Assembly (NCBI GenBank): GCA_913048545.1
Contig: CAJWWH010000036.1
Location: forward strand, 1 to 14,492
Origin: an uncultured Opitutia bacterium
GTDB lineage: Bacteria; Verrucomicrobiota; Verrucomicrobiae; Opitutales; MB11C04
Length of the DNA: 14,492 nucleotides
Direction of reading: 5' to 3'
In this document: one piece after another, positions 1 through 8,321 of the stretch
How the letters are laid out: the number at the start of each line of letters is the position of its first letter
Numbering within the stretch: the stretch's first letter is position 1
Notes under the pieces: model-generated
The model's input: the letters and a program-made list of their open reading frames with translations, nothing else
Databases searched by the model: none
What the model was told of the DNA's origin: nothing
Translations under genes and position numbers: made by a program

Positions 1-101
1 CTATAAGAAGTCCCTCGGTGTATACCTGATTTCAGCACAATCGTAAACTCATCCAAAAAATTTACTCGATCATTCTCATTCCACTTCGTAGTCATGTAAG
101 A
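1..101. other. Left-edge intergenic segment
   Basis: This is the leader of the serine hydrolase gene. No start-proximal gene, convincing -35/-10 pair or hairpin is visible. Stop codons close the forward frames early, and nothing ties it to an upstream gene outside the window. Confidence 0.4.
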
Positions 102-1286
102 ATGAAATTATTTTGGGTCACCCTCCTTTTGAGTTTTTTCTCTCTTTTGTTAGCGGGTGCACAATCCGGACTTGCCCCGTTGGTAAGCGAGGACCGGGTC
201 AAGCGGGCGTCCTACCACGACGAAATGACCATACCCGACCTTCCCCAACCCTACATGAGCTCGTCCCCAAGGGATAAGAATGACCAATTAAAAGTAGGAA
301 AGCTTGGGGGTCATGATAGTAACGAAAGCCTTGTTTTTGCCTACGCAAGGGAGCTTGGACGGCCTTCAGCCGATCCTAAGTTTGGCATGACCGACAGTCT
401 GCTCATTGCCCATCAAGGAAAGCTCGTTTTTGAAGCGTACTATCGACGGGGGCGTGCGAACTATCCACACTTTCAAATGTCGATCACCAAATCCTACACC
501 GCCCTTGTCCTCGGGCGGGCGATTCAATTAGGTCACCTTTCCATGGAAGACTTGCATAAGCCCTTAGTTTCTTTTCTTCCCAAGCTCAACACCGACAAAT
601 TGGTTCAGGGTGCCGAATCGATTACCCTTCATCAAGCCATGCAGATGCGCTCGGGCATTCGTTTGCCCCAAAAAAGAATTCATCAAGTTGTCACCGATGC
701 GAGGCAACTAATTGGCATTGGGCAAGCTCAGGCATACCTACAATTCAGTTCGCCCATTCCACCCCACCCCCGGGCCTACAAATATCAGGCTTCGGACCCC
801 AACCTAACCATGCAGGTGATAGAGGCAATTGTTCCGGGACCGGCGGAAATATTTATTCGTGACGAATTACTCAAACCTCTGGGTATTTTCAATTACCTCT
901 GGCAAAGGGATCAAAGCCACTTTCCCAAATCTGCCGCCGGCTCCAGTATGCTCTCCCGTGACATGGTTAAGTTTGGACTACTCTTATTGAATCAGGGAAA
1001 ATGGAACGGTGAACAACTAGTGCCTGCCGAGTATCTCCAGCTGGCCGTCTCTCCACTCGTGCAAACCAACAAAGAATATTTTTACGGTTATTTTTGGTGG
1101 AACTTGACCTTTGAACTTGAAGGGATGAAATATCCCATGATTCAGGGATGCGGAGCGGGGGGACAGTTTATCTTTATCTTTCCCACCTTCGAACTGGTGG
1201 TTGTGGCCACCGCCCATAACAAGGGAATGGGGAACATGCTCAAGGAATTACCGGGGAAAATTGTTCCTGCTTTCTACAAGAAATAA
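102..1286 (+). CDS. Secreted serine hydrolase, beta-lactamase class C / EstB-like family
   Basis: The 394-residue protein begins with a hydrophobic signal peptide (about residues 1-20, ending near AGAQS), so it should act in the periplasm or outside the cell. The class C catalytic pattern is visible. S127-I-T-K130 is the SxxK motif carrying the nucleophile and general base. Y228, in the stretch YKYQASD, is the likely YxN-equivalent tyrosine. The segments YGYFWWN (328-334) and C350-GAGGQ (350-355) match the C-terminal GxGGQ loop that replaces KTG in esterase-like members. This loop and the family's breadth point to an esterase, peptidase or other amide hydrolase rather than an antibiotic-inactivating lactamase. 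The substrate cannot be read from sequence. The ATG at 102 gives the signal peptide directly, but no Shine-Dalgarno site precedes it. It converges with the Sel1 gene, about 50 bp apart. Confidence 0.88.
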   Translation: MKLFWVTLLLSFFSLLLAGAQSGLAPLVSEDRVKRASYHDEMTIPDLPQPYMSSSPRDKNDQLKVGKLGGHDSNESLVFAYARELGRPSADPKFGMTDSLLIAHQGKLVFEAYYRRGRANYPHFQMSITKSYTALVLGRAIQLGHLSMEDLHKPLVSFLPKLNTDKLVQGAESITLHQAMQMRSGIRLPQKRIHQVVTDARQLIGIGQAQAYLQFSSPIPPHPRAYKYQASDPNLTMQVIEAIVPGPAEIFIRDELLKPLGIFNYLWQRDQSHFPKSAAGSSMLSRDMVKFGLLLLNQGKWNGEQLVPAEYLQLAVSPLVQTNKEYFYGYFWWNLTFELEGMKYPMIQGCGAGGQFIFIFPTFELVVVATAHNKGMGNMLKELPGKIVPAFYKK

Positions 1287-1336
1287 AAACCGGCAGGATT
1301 CGCTCACAAAAAATTGAGAGCCACAAGAATTTACTA

Positions 1337-2791
1337 CTAATTACCAAGAATTTGGAGTGTCTTCAAATTCTTCTTGGCCAATTCATCTCCGCCTTGAGCT
1401 GCCCGGGTAAACCATTCAAGTGCTTTGTTGGTGTCCTTCTGAACTCCTTTACCACGAAGATACATGATACCAAGATAGCGGGCGGACTCCGGGTTTCCAC
1501 GGTTAGCAGAACGGGAAAAAAGTGAATAAGCACGATCAATATCTATGGGTGCTCCCAGGCCAAAGTAGTGTTTCTTCGCCATTTCCAAATCTGCATTTGA
1601 ATTGGAAGTTCCGGAAGGGGGCAGACGATTCGGAGCGGGCGGAGGGATTTCTTCCGGAGATAAGCCTGTTTCAGGAGAGGAGGGAATATCCGGTGGTCGT
1701 GGTGGCTCGGTGGATCCGATATTTTCATAAATGGAGGGCAACCGATTAACGGTGGGTTTAAAAACGGGATCCCGTGGTTGAATATTGGCCGCTGTGGGTT
1801 CAGGGGGTAACGGTGGGGGTTCCATAATCGAAGAAACGGTGGGTGAAGGAACCGTGTTTAAGGGTTGCCGGGTAATTGGCCTTTCTTTCCCACTCGCTTG
1901 ATCCGCGAGAAGTTGTTCATACTCGGCAATTTTTTCAGAAGCTTTCACCCTGTCCTGTAGGAGGGCGAGATTGGCGTATCGAAGGGCAAGATCAATCTTA
2001 GCCGGCCCGGTCAGTCCGTAGGCGTAAAAGTGAGCGACAATTAACTGAGCGGTCGTGTAACCACGGTCCGCAGCTGCCTGGAAGTGAACGAGTGCCATTT
2101 CATAATCTTCACTCACTCCGATTCCTTTGAAGTAACACCTTCCCAAAAAATGATGTCCGGAGGGGAGCTTTTTTCCGGCCACTTCTTTTAGTAATGAAAC
2201 TCCTCCAGCGAGATCTTTTCCAATATCAATATTTTGCCCCTCAATTGCATTCGCATGTAACTTAAGCAGGGCATGCTGCACAGAGGCAGGAGCATATCCA
2301 GAACTGGACGAACGGGCGTAATGTTTTGCGGCAAACCGAAGATCCGGACTCAGTTCAGGTTCAACCTCCTCCGCGGTGAAAATCTCCGCAAGAACATACG
2401 AGGCAACGGGATCATTCGCCGCCACATTTTTGACCAAGGTTCCATCAGGATCCGAGAATACCCTGGTGTATAAACTGCCGACTTTTTGCGGGTTCGGCCC
2501 GATAGGAGGGAAACGATTCAAATAGCCCATCGTAAAAAGACCAAGCCAATGATTGGTTTCCATGGACAAATTTGCCCAGTAGCTTGCTTTATCAAAAGAA
2601 ATGTCCAAGCCTTTATCGCCATGAACATAACAGAGAGCTAAAAATCCCTGTGCATAGGAATCCCCTTCCTGGGCACTTCGCTCCAAAGTTTTCAAATCTT
2701 CTTCAATCCACTTTCGCCCTTCATTTCCGTTCAAATACACGGGCCAGTGTAGAAGAAAAAAAGCGAGTAAAAATTTTGTTATATATGACAT
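1337..2791 (-). CDS. Secreted Sel1-repeat protein with proline-rich linker
   Basis: The start chosen is the ATG at 2791, which opens directly on a signal peptide (MSYITKFLLAFFLLHWPVYL). A longer frame to 2842 would need a TTG codon and would put 17 charged residues before the signal. The mature part of this 484-residue protein holds two blocks of Sel1/TPR-like helical repeats. The first spans about residues 40-290, with clear units such as GHHFLGRCYFKGIGVSEDYE followed by ALVHFQAAADRGYTTAQL. The second spans about 403-478 (AKKHYFGLGAPIDIDRAY, then YLGIMYLRGKGVQKDTNKAL). Between them lies a roughly 90-residue linker (about 303-395) rich in Pro, with runs PPPLPPEP and PPPAP. Sel1 repeats are protein-binding scaffolds, so a periplasmic adaptor role is likely, with unknown partner. 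An AGAGG lies about 11 nt before the ATG. Confidence 0.85.
   Translation of the reverse strand: MSYITKFLLAFFLLHWPVYLNGNEGRKWIEEDLKTLERSAQEGDSYAQGFLALCYVHGDKGLDISFDKASYWANLSMETNHWLGLFTMGYLNRFPPIGPNPQKVGSLYTRVFSDPDGTLVKNVAANDPVASYVLAEIFTAEEVEPELSPDLRFAAKHYARSSSSGYAPASVQHALLKLHANAIEGQNIDIGKDLAGGVSLLKEVAGKKLPSGHHFLGRCYFKGIGVSEDYEMALVHFQAAADRGYTTAQLIVAHFYAYGLTGPAKIDLALRYANLALLQDRVKASEKIAEYEQLLADQASGKERPITRQPLNTVPSPTVSSIMEPPPLPPEPTAANIQPRDPVFKPTVNRLPSIYENIGSTEPPRPPDIPSSPETGLSPEEIPPPAPNRLPPSGTSNSNADLEMAKKHYFGLGAPIDIDRAYSLFSRSANRGNPESARYLGIMYLRGKGVQKDTNKALEWFTRAAQGGDELAKKNLKTLQILGN
1344..1377 (-). repeat. Imperfect inverted repeat at the 3' end of the Sel1 gene
   Basis: CCAAGAATTTG (1344-1354) pairs with CAAATTCTTCTTGG (1364-1377) apart from a 3-nt bulge, leaving a 9-nt loop. 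It lies within the last codons of the Sel1 gene and ends 5 nt before its stop codon. No T-run follows in the direction of transcription, so it is at best a Rho-independent-like or mRNA 3'-end-protecting hairpin. It could also be chance. Confidence 0.35.
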
Positions 2792-2830
2792 CTTTTCTTT
2801 AACCTCTTGAAGACTTTTCCTATAGAAGTG

Positions 2831-2868
2831 GCAAGCATTCAATTTTAATGAATTTTCAAATTGCTTGC
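2831..2868. promoter_or_regulatory. Inverted heptamers GCAAGCA / TGCTTGC in a divergent spacer
   Basis: GCAAGCA (2831-2837) and TGCTTGC (2862-2868) are exact inverted copies whose starts are 31 bp apart, about three helical turns. The AT-rich stretch between them contains related AATTTT/AAAATT words. The pair sits between the divergent Sel1 and ACT-domain genes, and the right copy overlaps the proposed -35 box of the ACT gene. This geometry would suit a dimeric regulator controlling one or both genes. That role is inferred. Confidence 0.35.
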
Positions 2869-2894
2869 GAGAGGTCAGGGAAAAAGCTTATATT
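2865..2894 (+). promoter_or_regulatory. Putative sigma-70-type promoter of the ACT-domain gene
   Basis: TTGCGA (2865-2870) and TATATT (2889-2894) are separated by 18 bp, a reasonable match to the housekeeping consensus. Transcription would start near 2901, giving a leader of only about 18 nt before the ATG at 2919, with no Shine-Dalgarno motif in it. Confidence 0.45.
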
Positions 2895-2918
2895 ATCACT
2901 TCCAATTTTTAAAAAACT

Positions 2919-3392
2919 ATGGACTTATCTGCCCAATCTCAATCCACCCTGCGTAACCCAGGAAAAGAAACAATCCGACAATTTGTAATTTATGCTGAAA
3001 ATAAGGTGGGGTGGTTGAATGATTTTATCGGAATGCTCAAGTCGCAGGATATCCATATCATGGCAATTTCCGTTTTAGACACGACCGATTCAGCGGTGAT
3101 CAGGTTAGTAACAAACTACCCGAAGGAAACCGCACAATTACTAAAATCCCGCTCGATCAGTTTTACGGAGAGAAACATTATCGCGGTTGAAATTGAAGGC
3201 GAAGACTCCCTCCATTTGGTTACCCAGTCTTTACTTCACGCTGAAATCAACATTCATTATGTCTATCCTTTTCTTCATCAACCCAACAAAAAACCTGTGC
3301 TCGCCCTCGCAATGGAGGATGAGGACATCGGAGAGGAAGCACTCCTAAAGCATGGGATGCGCGTGCTCTCTTTGGACGAGTTTACCCGCTAA
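2919..3392 (+). CDS. Small tandem ACT-domain protein
   Basis: The 157 residues consist almost entirely of two ACT-like units: about residues 19-85 (FVIYAENKVGWLNDFIGML, then IHIMAISVLDT and VIRLVTN) and about 88-155 (AVEIEGEDSLHLVTQSLL, then INIHYVYPFL). ACT domains bind amino acids or other small ligands and usually regulate an enzyme domain. No catalytic domain is present here. Stand-alone ACT proteins of this size are often annotated as acetolactate synthase-like, but nothing in the window (no ilvB or thrA neighbour) identifies the target. The N-terminal 18 residues are polar and look unstructured. The gene has its own likely promoter, stands divergent from the Sel1 gene, and ends 9 bp from the stop codon of the convergent namZ gene. 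Confidence 0.82.
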   Translation: MDLSAQSQSTLRNPGKETIRQFVIYAENKVGWLNDFIGMLKSQDIHIMAISVLDTTDSAVIRLVTNYPKETAQLLKSRSISFTERNIIAVEIEGEDSLHLVTQSLLHAEINIHYVYPFLHQPNKKPVLALAMEDEDIGEEALLKHGMRVLSLDEFTR

Positions 3393-3401
3393 TTTCAAAC
3401 C

Positions 3402-4688
3402 TCAATAAAGCAGGTAGGGTTTTACCAAAGCAGTAAACTCCTCGGAATCGGCGTTCCAAAGAGAGAAAAACTTTTGCGGATCAACTTGTCCGCCATCCCT
3501 TGCCAGTGCATTCCACCATGCCTGAGATCCCACATGCTTATTAAACAGAGTAATTTCCGACTCGGTTGCCTGAGTGAATGGGCTCGTGGACTCCCACAAA
3601 GCGGATAGTCGCATCATGTGAAAGGGTAATTCCGTAGGCTGCCAGGAATCCCAGTCACTGATTATTATATAGACTCCATCCACGGTTTTTCCATCCGCTT
3701 TTTGTAGAGTCTTGACCTGAAACGAAAGACCGGGGATCTGGATCCGATCCAATTCAGATTTAAGTGCGGTTGCAGATTTTCCTTCGTAAGTCAAAAAACG
3801 GAAGGGGTGCTTGGTGCCAATTCCATGCTTAAATTTTCCCATCTGTGCCCCCAGTCCGGTCATGGGGTATCCGGCCACCGAATCAAGTGTCGGTATATTA
3901 GGAGAAGTCGGAAACCAGGAAAGTCCCGTCTGTGGCCAGATCATCTGACGAGTCCATCCCAACATGGGTACAATGGTCAGTTTTCCTTTTTTACGACTGG
4001 ATTCCCCGATTTTCAGAACACCGGATACCTTCTTGGACCACAATGCAAGCTCACCAATCGTCATTCCGTGAACGAATGGAATCTGAAAAGCGCCCACATA
4101 GCTCATGCAGGCTTCATCCATGGATGGGCCCGCGACTTTGATTCCTCCCAATGGATTGGGGCGGTCAAGCACAACCACTTCCACTCCCGCCTCAAAGCAG
4201 GCTTCCATGGCATACTTCATACAACTGATATAAGTGTAACAACGAACCCCCACATCCTGTAAATCAATAACCAGGCTATCAATCTTCTCCAACATCGTGG
4301 GAGAGGGCTTGCGAAATTTTCCGTAAAGTGAAAATACAGGCAAACCGGTTTTCACATCGATTTTATCCTCTACTGGAACCGATGCTTTCTCATCCCCATA
4401 AATTCCATGTTCCGGTCCAAAAAGGGCAACCAAGTTCACATCCGGAGAACGGACAAAAACATCTACAGTGCTTTCTCCTTTTCCATTTTTTCCAGCCGGA
4501 TGCGTTAATAATCCAACCCGCTTGCCTGCTAATACCAGAAATTTATTTTCTTCGAGATAATCAATACCCAATTTAACCGAAGGTTGCCCCGTTACAATCT
4601 CCGGAGAGGATACAAAAATCAGAAAAATTAAGGGAAGAAAGGAGAGATTGGTTAAAAATAATTTTATACTCATTGGCTCGTGTTTCAT
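3402..4688 (-). CDS. namZ: NamZ-type exo-beta-N-acetylmuramidase (DUF1343, GH171)
   Basis: This 428-residue protein matches the DUF1343 family, whose Bacillus subtilis member NamZ releases terminal MurNAc from peptidoglycan fragments. Family landmarks are present in order: GKRVGLLTHPAG (55-66), FGPEHG (90-95, carrying a conserved Glu/His pair), LYGKFRKP (121-128), VIDLQDVGVRCYTY (140-153), DRPNPLGG (175-182) and PFVHGMTIGEL (204-214). A hydrophobic N-terminus (about residues 7-33) looks like a signal peptide, placing it in the periplasm. The ATG at 4688 lies 2 nt beyond the stop of the DUF2062 gene. An alternative ATG at 4673 would give a more compact signal peptide. It is the last gene of the rodA-rng string, where a wall-turnover enzyme fits. 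Its stop codon is 9 bp from that of the ACT gene, with no terminator between them. Confidence 0.93.
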   Translation of the reverse strand: MKHEPMSIKLFLTNLSFLPLIFLIFVSSPEIVTGQPSVKLGIDYLEENKFLVLAGKRVGLLTHPAGKNGKGESTVDVFVRSPDVNLVALFGPEHGIYGDEKASVPVEDKIDVKTGLPVFSLYGKFRKPSPTMLEKIDSLVIDLQDVGVRCYTYISCMKYAMEACFEAGVEVVVLDRPNPLGGIKVAGPSMDEACMSYVGAFQIPFVHGMTIGELALWSKKVSGVLKIGESSRKKGKLTIVPMLGWTRQMIWPQTGLSWFPTSPNIPTLDSVAGYPMTGLGAQMGKFKHGIGTKHPFRFLTYEGKSATALKSELDRIQIPGLSFQVKTLQKADGKTVDGVYIIISDWDSWQPTELPFHMMRLSALWESTSPFTQATESEITLFNKHVGSQAWWNALARDGGQVDPQKFFSLWNADSEEFTALVKPYLLY

Positions 4689-4690
4689 AA

Positions 4691-5284
4691 TTATTTGGAT
4701 TGTGGTTTACCTTGTGGTCTCTGGTAAAACTTTGCCAGCACATTGTAGAAAAAAACTGAAATAACTCCAAAAAATACCCCGATTACTGCACCGCCCACGA
4801 GCATGGGAGGAAAAGTATCGAGCAGGACAAGAAGATCCTTAAATTTAAACTGTGACCAGTCATAGTCCGGACTGAGTAGAGGATTCCTCTTACTTTTCAT
4901 TCCGCCTAATTCCAAAAGAACTCGGCCGATTTTATAGTCCGCAAAATAAATCGGTCCCATCGTAAATGGATTTGAAATCCACTGTAAAGCCACAATGATG
5001 GGCAGATTAGCCCGGGCAAACAGAGCGAGGAAAAATGCAATCAGCATTTGAATACCCACTAAAGGAGAAAATGATATTACCATTCCCCAGAAGAGGGCTG
5101 GCTTGATTGTATTTCCTTTAAAAGACCATAGATAAGATCTTTTGTATGCGGTTTCGGAAAACCATTTCAGAACCGGATAATTGTGAATGTTTGAACGCCT
5201 CGGTAACGGTCGCATCCATCGTTTTAATCGACGAATTCGTTTAAAACGGATTTCTTTGTCTTCAGGGCATTCAGTGGAATTCAT
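4691..5284 (-). CDS. DUF2062 integral membrane protein
   Basis: The 197-residue protein has a basic, Arg-rich N-terminus (residues 11-30), then hydrophobic segments at about 61-92 (WGMVISFSPLVGIQMLIAFF), 94-115 and 158-184. The sequence FSPLVGIQ and the later NPFTMGPIYFADYKIG (105-120) are characteristic of DUF2062, a family of small inner-membrane proteins without a settled biochemical role that often sit beside envelope or glycosyl-transfer genes. The start codon overlaps the glycerate kinase stop as ATGA, and the stop lies 2 nt before the namZ start, so translational coupling is likely. The context suggests a role at the envelope, but this is only association. Confidence 0.85.
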   Translation of the reverse strand: MNSTECPEDKEIRFKRIRRLKRWMRPLPRRSNIHNYPVLKWFSETAYKRSYLWSFKGNTIKPALFWGMVISFSPLVGIQMLIAFFLALFARANLPIIVALQWISNPFTMGPIYFADYKIGRVLLELGGMKSKRNPLLSPDYDWSQFKFKDLLVLLDTFPPMLVGGAVIGVFFGVISVFFYNVLAKFYQRPQGKPQSK

Positions 5285-6459
5285 CGATGAACGGACAGTT
5301 GAAAGTCTAATTTTTGTTTAAAAAGTTCCGCAGCACGCTGCAGGTTTTCTTTCAGGCTCAACCGTTCGCTTCCAAATGCTGCAATTTCAAGGCCGGGGAA
5401 TTCGCTTAAACATTTTTCGGCTGCTTCCATTTCCACAGAACCTGCGAGCAGGATGACCTTTTTTCCATGCCGGGATGCCATGCGAATAATTTCATACGGA
5501 CCTTTACCATATAGTGAGGTACGGTCGAACCTCCCCTCTCCAGTAAGAATTAAATCGGATTCCTGAATCGCGGACTCCAGATCAAACCATTTCGAAACAA
5601 GCGAGAATCCGGGTACAAATTGAACATCATAGGCAAGGCTCAAGCCATATCCAATTCCCCCTGCAGCTCCTGTGCCCTCCCCTTCCCGTAAATGCAATGG
5701 TTTATTAAAAGCGTTGGCCAGTGTTTCAGACATTTCCTCCATCCTCTTTTCCATCTCTTTCTTTCGACTGTCGGAAAGACCTTTCTGCAAACCAAACTGA
5801 TAAGTGGCACCTTCTTCCCCAAGTAATTGATTACTGACATCACAGGCAATTCGAATGGGAGGAAGGGAAACCAGTTCACGGGTGGAAATATTCTCAATCG
5901 TAGACCAGCAATCAGGATTCGGGGGGGATTTAGGTTCTCCGTCCTGGTCTAAAAACTTGACTCCCAAGGAACTGAGGGCGCCTATTCCCATATCATTAGT
6001 GGAACTTCCCCCGATCCCTAAGACAATGGCACTGACTCCCAAGGAAGCGGCATGTTCCAGTAACTGGCCGACCCCAGTTGTGGAAGTAAGCCAAGGATTC
6101 CGCTTTTCCATGGGTAAGTCAGACAGTCCGGCAATCGAAGACATTTCGATTACCGCCAGATTCCCTTCTGCCGGTAAATGGGTAAATTCTCGCAAACTTG
6201 AACTCAACTGCCCCCCCGGGATCACCCCAATCTCGACCTCCCTATCCTCGCCAAGCGAATCCTGGGCGGAAAATGAGTGAAGTAATCCCCCTTTTGCCCG
6301 GGTCAGTAAATCAGCAAATCCCTCACCGCCATCGGTTAGAGGTAAACTACGGCATTCATGTCCGAATGTCTGGCTAGTAGCCACCTCATCCGCAAGTGTG
6401 CAGATTTCCCGTGCAGTCAGGGAATCCTTGCATTTGTCAAATGTAGCAAGGATACGCAT
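5281..6459 (-). CDS. Glycerate kinase (GarK/GlxK type)
   Basis: The 392 residues follow the type-1 glycerate 2-kinase family, which phosphorylates glycerate with ATP to 2-phosphoglycerate in the cytoplasm. Recognisable blocks are the N-terminal FDKCKDSLTA (7-16), PLTDGGEGF (40-48), GIGGSSTNDMG (148-158), CDVSNQLLGEEGA (206-218), GTGAAGGIGYG (262-272) and LTGEGRFDRTSLYGKGP (305-321). Length is typical. Two blocks depart from the usual wording: CKDS where FKGS is common, and VSNQL where V(D/T)NPL is common. The catalytic-looking DGGEG, GGSSTND and GEGRFD blocks are intact, so activity is expected. The ATG at 6459 lies 8 nt after the ribonuclease stop, and the stop overlaps the DUF2062 start. 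Its reason for being in a wall/RNA operon is unclear. It may simply be carried by the operon. Confidence 0.92.
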   Translation of the reverse strand: MRILATFDKCKDSLTAREICTLADEVATSQTFGHECRSLPLTDGGEGFADLLTRAKGGLLHSFSAQDSLGEDREVEIGVIPGGQLSSSLREFTHLPAEGNLAVIEMSSIAGLSDLPMEKRNPWLTSTTGVGQLLEHAASLGVSAIVLGIGGSSTNDMGIGALSSLGVKFLDQDGEPKSPPNPDCWSTIENISTRELVSLPPIRIACDVSNQLLGEEGATYQFGLQKGLSDSRKKEMEKRMEEMSETLANAFNKPLHLREGEGTGAAGGIGYGLSLAYDVQFVPGFSLVSKWFDLESAIQESDLILTGEGRFDRTSLYGKGPYEIIRMASRHGKKVILLAGSVEMEAAEKCLSEFPGLEIAAFGSERLSLKENLQRAAELFKQKLDFQLSVHR

Positions 6460-6467
6460 CGTGTTAC

Positions 6468-8252
6468 TTAACGAATCTCATTTTGAGTTGATTCATCGAT
6501 CAATTTAAAGTTTTCCACATGATAAGTCTCGGCTCCCTCGAAGGTAAGTTTCAATGCATAATTTCTCTCCATTCGATCGATCAATTTTGAATCCGGTCCC
6601 CGTAATCTTCTCAATGTACTCGGATGGAGAAAGATTTTAAGATTAATCTCTTTTTCAAGATTTTCTTCCCTAAATCTTCTAACTACACTGGTGATTTTTC
6701 TTTGAATTTCAATACTCACCGCCCGAGGGGACTTAACAATCCCACGGCCCGAACAATACGGACAGGGTTCGTAAATTCCACTTGAATTACTTTCATCATG
6801 GCGTTGACGGGTTATTTGCATAATGCCCAGTTGTGAGATTGGCAAAATATTATGCTTCGCTTTATCGTCCGCCATGGAGGACTTCATTTTTTGAAAAACT
6901 TTTCGCTGATCGCCCTTGTTTTTCATATCAATGAAATCGATAATCACCAAACCGCCCAAATTCCGAAGTCTCATTTGCCGGCAGACTTCGGCGGCGGCTT
7001 CAATGTTCGCCTGTAATATGAAGTTTTTCCCGTCCTTACGGTCTCCCTTGTGACTACCCGTATTCACATCAATGGACACAAGAGCTTCGGTTTCCTCCAT
7101 TACAATTTCTCCACCCGAGGGAAGTAAAACCCGGCGCATGAAAGTCTGTTCAATCTGCCGCTCGACATTAAACCGTTCGAAGATGGGAATTTCCTCATCA
7201 AAGTGGGATACCTTGGATTTTGATTTGGGGGAAATTCGTTGAATAGTTTCAATTAACCTTGAGTAATCCTCCTTTCGGTCAATTTGTACACGGTCAATAT
7301 CATCCGTCAGGAAGTCGCGGGCAGTCAGTCCGATCAAATCTGGTTCCTGATATAAGAAACAGGGACTATCCTGCGATTTCATTTTTGCCTCAATTTCATC
7401 CCATTGCTGAAGTAAAAGATGCAGATCACGGTCAAAAAACCTTTCCGGTTTGGTCTGTCCCGCGGTTCTGATAATAACTCCCATTCCTTCGCGCAGACTT
7501 AAGTTGCCTATAATTCGCTTCAATCGGCTTCTTTCCGCCTTATCATCAATTTTTCTTGAAATCCCACACTGCCCGGCGTAGGGCATTAAAACCAAGAACC
7601 GACCGGCTAAAGACAGATTGGTGGTGGTTCTCGGTCCTTTGCTGCCAATTTGTCCTTTGGTAATTTGAACCACAATTTCAGAACCCACGGGAAAAAGTTT
7701 GGGGATTTCCTGAATGGATTTCGCCTCCACCCGGTTATTCGGGGTCTTTCTTTTATTCTCACGCACAATCTCAATTGAGGGGTCGTTATTGGCACCGGGA
7801 AGCATGTCCCAGTAATGAAGAAATGCATTCTTCTCCTGACCAATATTCACAAATGCCGCCTTGAGCCCGGGTTCAAGGTTTTGAACTTTACCTTTAAAGA
7901 TGGCTCCGACCATTCTCTCTTCGTCCAGTCTTTCCACATCGAAAGCCTGTAACACCCCATTTTCAATCAGCGCAACCCTGCGTTCCAGGGCCTCAGTATT
8001 AATAATTAATTCTTTATAATCCTTGTTGGTTTCCCGTCGGAAAAAACCAAGAATTCTTTCCCGGATTGGACGCTTTTTGGCCCGTTCAATTGCTTCTTCT
8101 CGCAATTTGCCCTTATCGATAGAGATAGGTGCCGGTTCAACGGGCGGGAGTGTCAGATCATTTTTTTCTTCGGCAGCTTTATTGTTACCTGCTTTATTTT
8201 TGGATCTTCTTCGTTTAGAGTAATTAGGTTTGCGTTTGGTATTTCTGGCCAT
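6468..8252 (-). CDS. rng: Ribonuclease G/E family endoribonuclease
   Basis: This 594-residue protein has the RNase G/E catalytic half. A lysine/arginine-rich tail comes first (1-30). An S1-type RNA-binding domain follows at about 113-215 ([20 protein letters not shown], then [11 protein letters not shown]), with a charged insertion near 153-185. The RNase H-like DNase-I subdomain core carries D395 in SIDVNTG and D439 in IIDFIDMK, equivalent to the metal-binding D303 and D346 of E. coli RNase E. A CPYC pair (C497, C500) in CPYCSGRG matches the Zn-link that joins subunits. It lacks the long RNase E C-terminal scaffold, so it is closer to RNase G. The role is 5'-end-dependent cleavage in mRNA decay and rRNA maturation. 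The ATG at 8252 has no Shine-Dalgarno site. Location after rodA recalls rng next to mreBCD in enterobacteria. Confidence 0.94.
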   Translation of the reverse strand: MARNTKRKPNYSKRRRSKNKAGNNKAAEEKNDLTLPPVEPAPISIDKGKLREEAIERAKKRPIRERILGFFRRETNKDYKELIINTEALERRVALIENGVLQAFDVERLDEERMVGAIFKGKVQNLEPGLKAAFVNIGQEKNAFLHYWDMLPGANNDPSIEIVRENKRKTPNNRVEAKSIQEIPKLFPVGSEIVVQITKGQIGSKGPRTTTNLSLAGRFLVLMPYAGQCGISRKIDDKAERSRLKRIIGNLSLREGMGVIIRTAGQTKPERFFDRDLHLLLQQWDEIEAKMKSQDSPCFLYQEPDLIGLTARDFLTDDIDRVQIDRKEDYSRLIETIQRISPKSKSKVSHFDEEIPIFERFNVERQIEQTFMRRVLLPSGGEIVMEETEALVSIDVNTGSHKGDRKDGKNFILQANIEAAAEVCRQMRLRNLGGLVIIDFIDMKNKGDQRKVFQKMKSSMADDKAKHNILPISQLGIMQITRQRHDESNSSGIYEPCPYCSGRGIVKSPRAVSIEIQRKITSVVRRFREENLEKEINLKIFLHPSTLRRLRGPDSKLIDRMERNYALKLTFEGAETYHVENFKLIDESTQNEIR

Positions 8253-8321
8253 TTTTATGATGGATAGAAAACCCGGTCGTCCACAGAATAAAAGTCAAAC
8301 AAGACAGAATATTATTCTTGT

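Noticed and set aside
102..1286. Antibiotic-resistance beta-lactamase
   Set aside because: The SxxK motif is present, but the KTG box is replaced by CGAGGQ, as in esterase-like members, and nothing indicates lactam hydrolysis.
2792..2842. N-terminal extension of the Sel1 protein
   Set aside because: It would need a TTG start and would place charged residues before a clean signal peptide that begins at the ATG at 2791.
3807..4262. 151-codon plus frame inside namZ
   Set aside because: It is antisense to conserved NamZ motifs, with no recognisable domain and no supporting start context.
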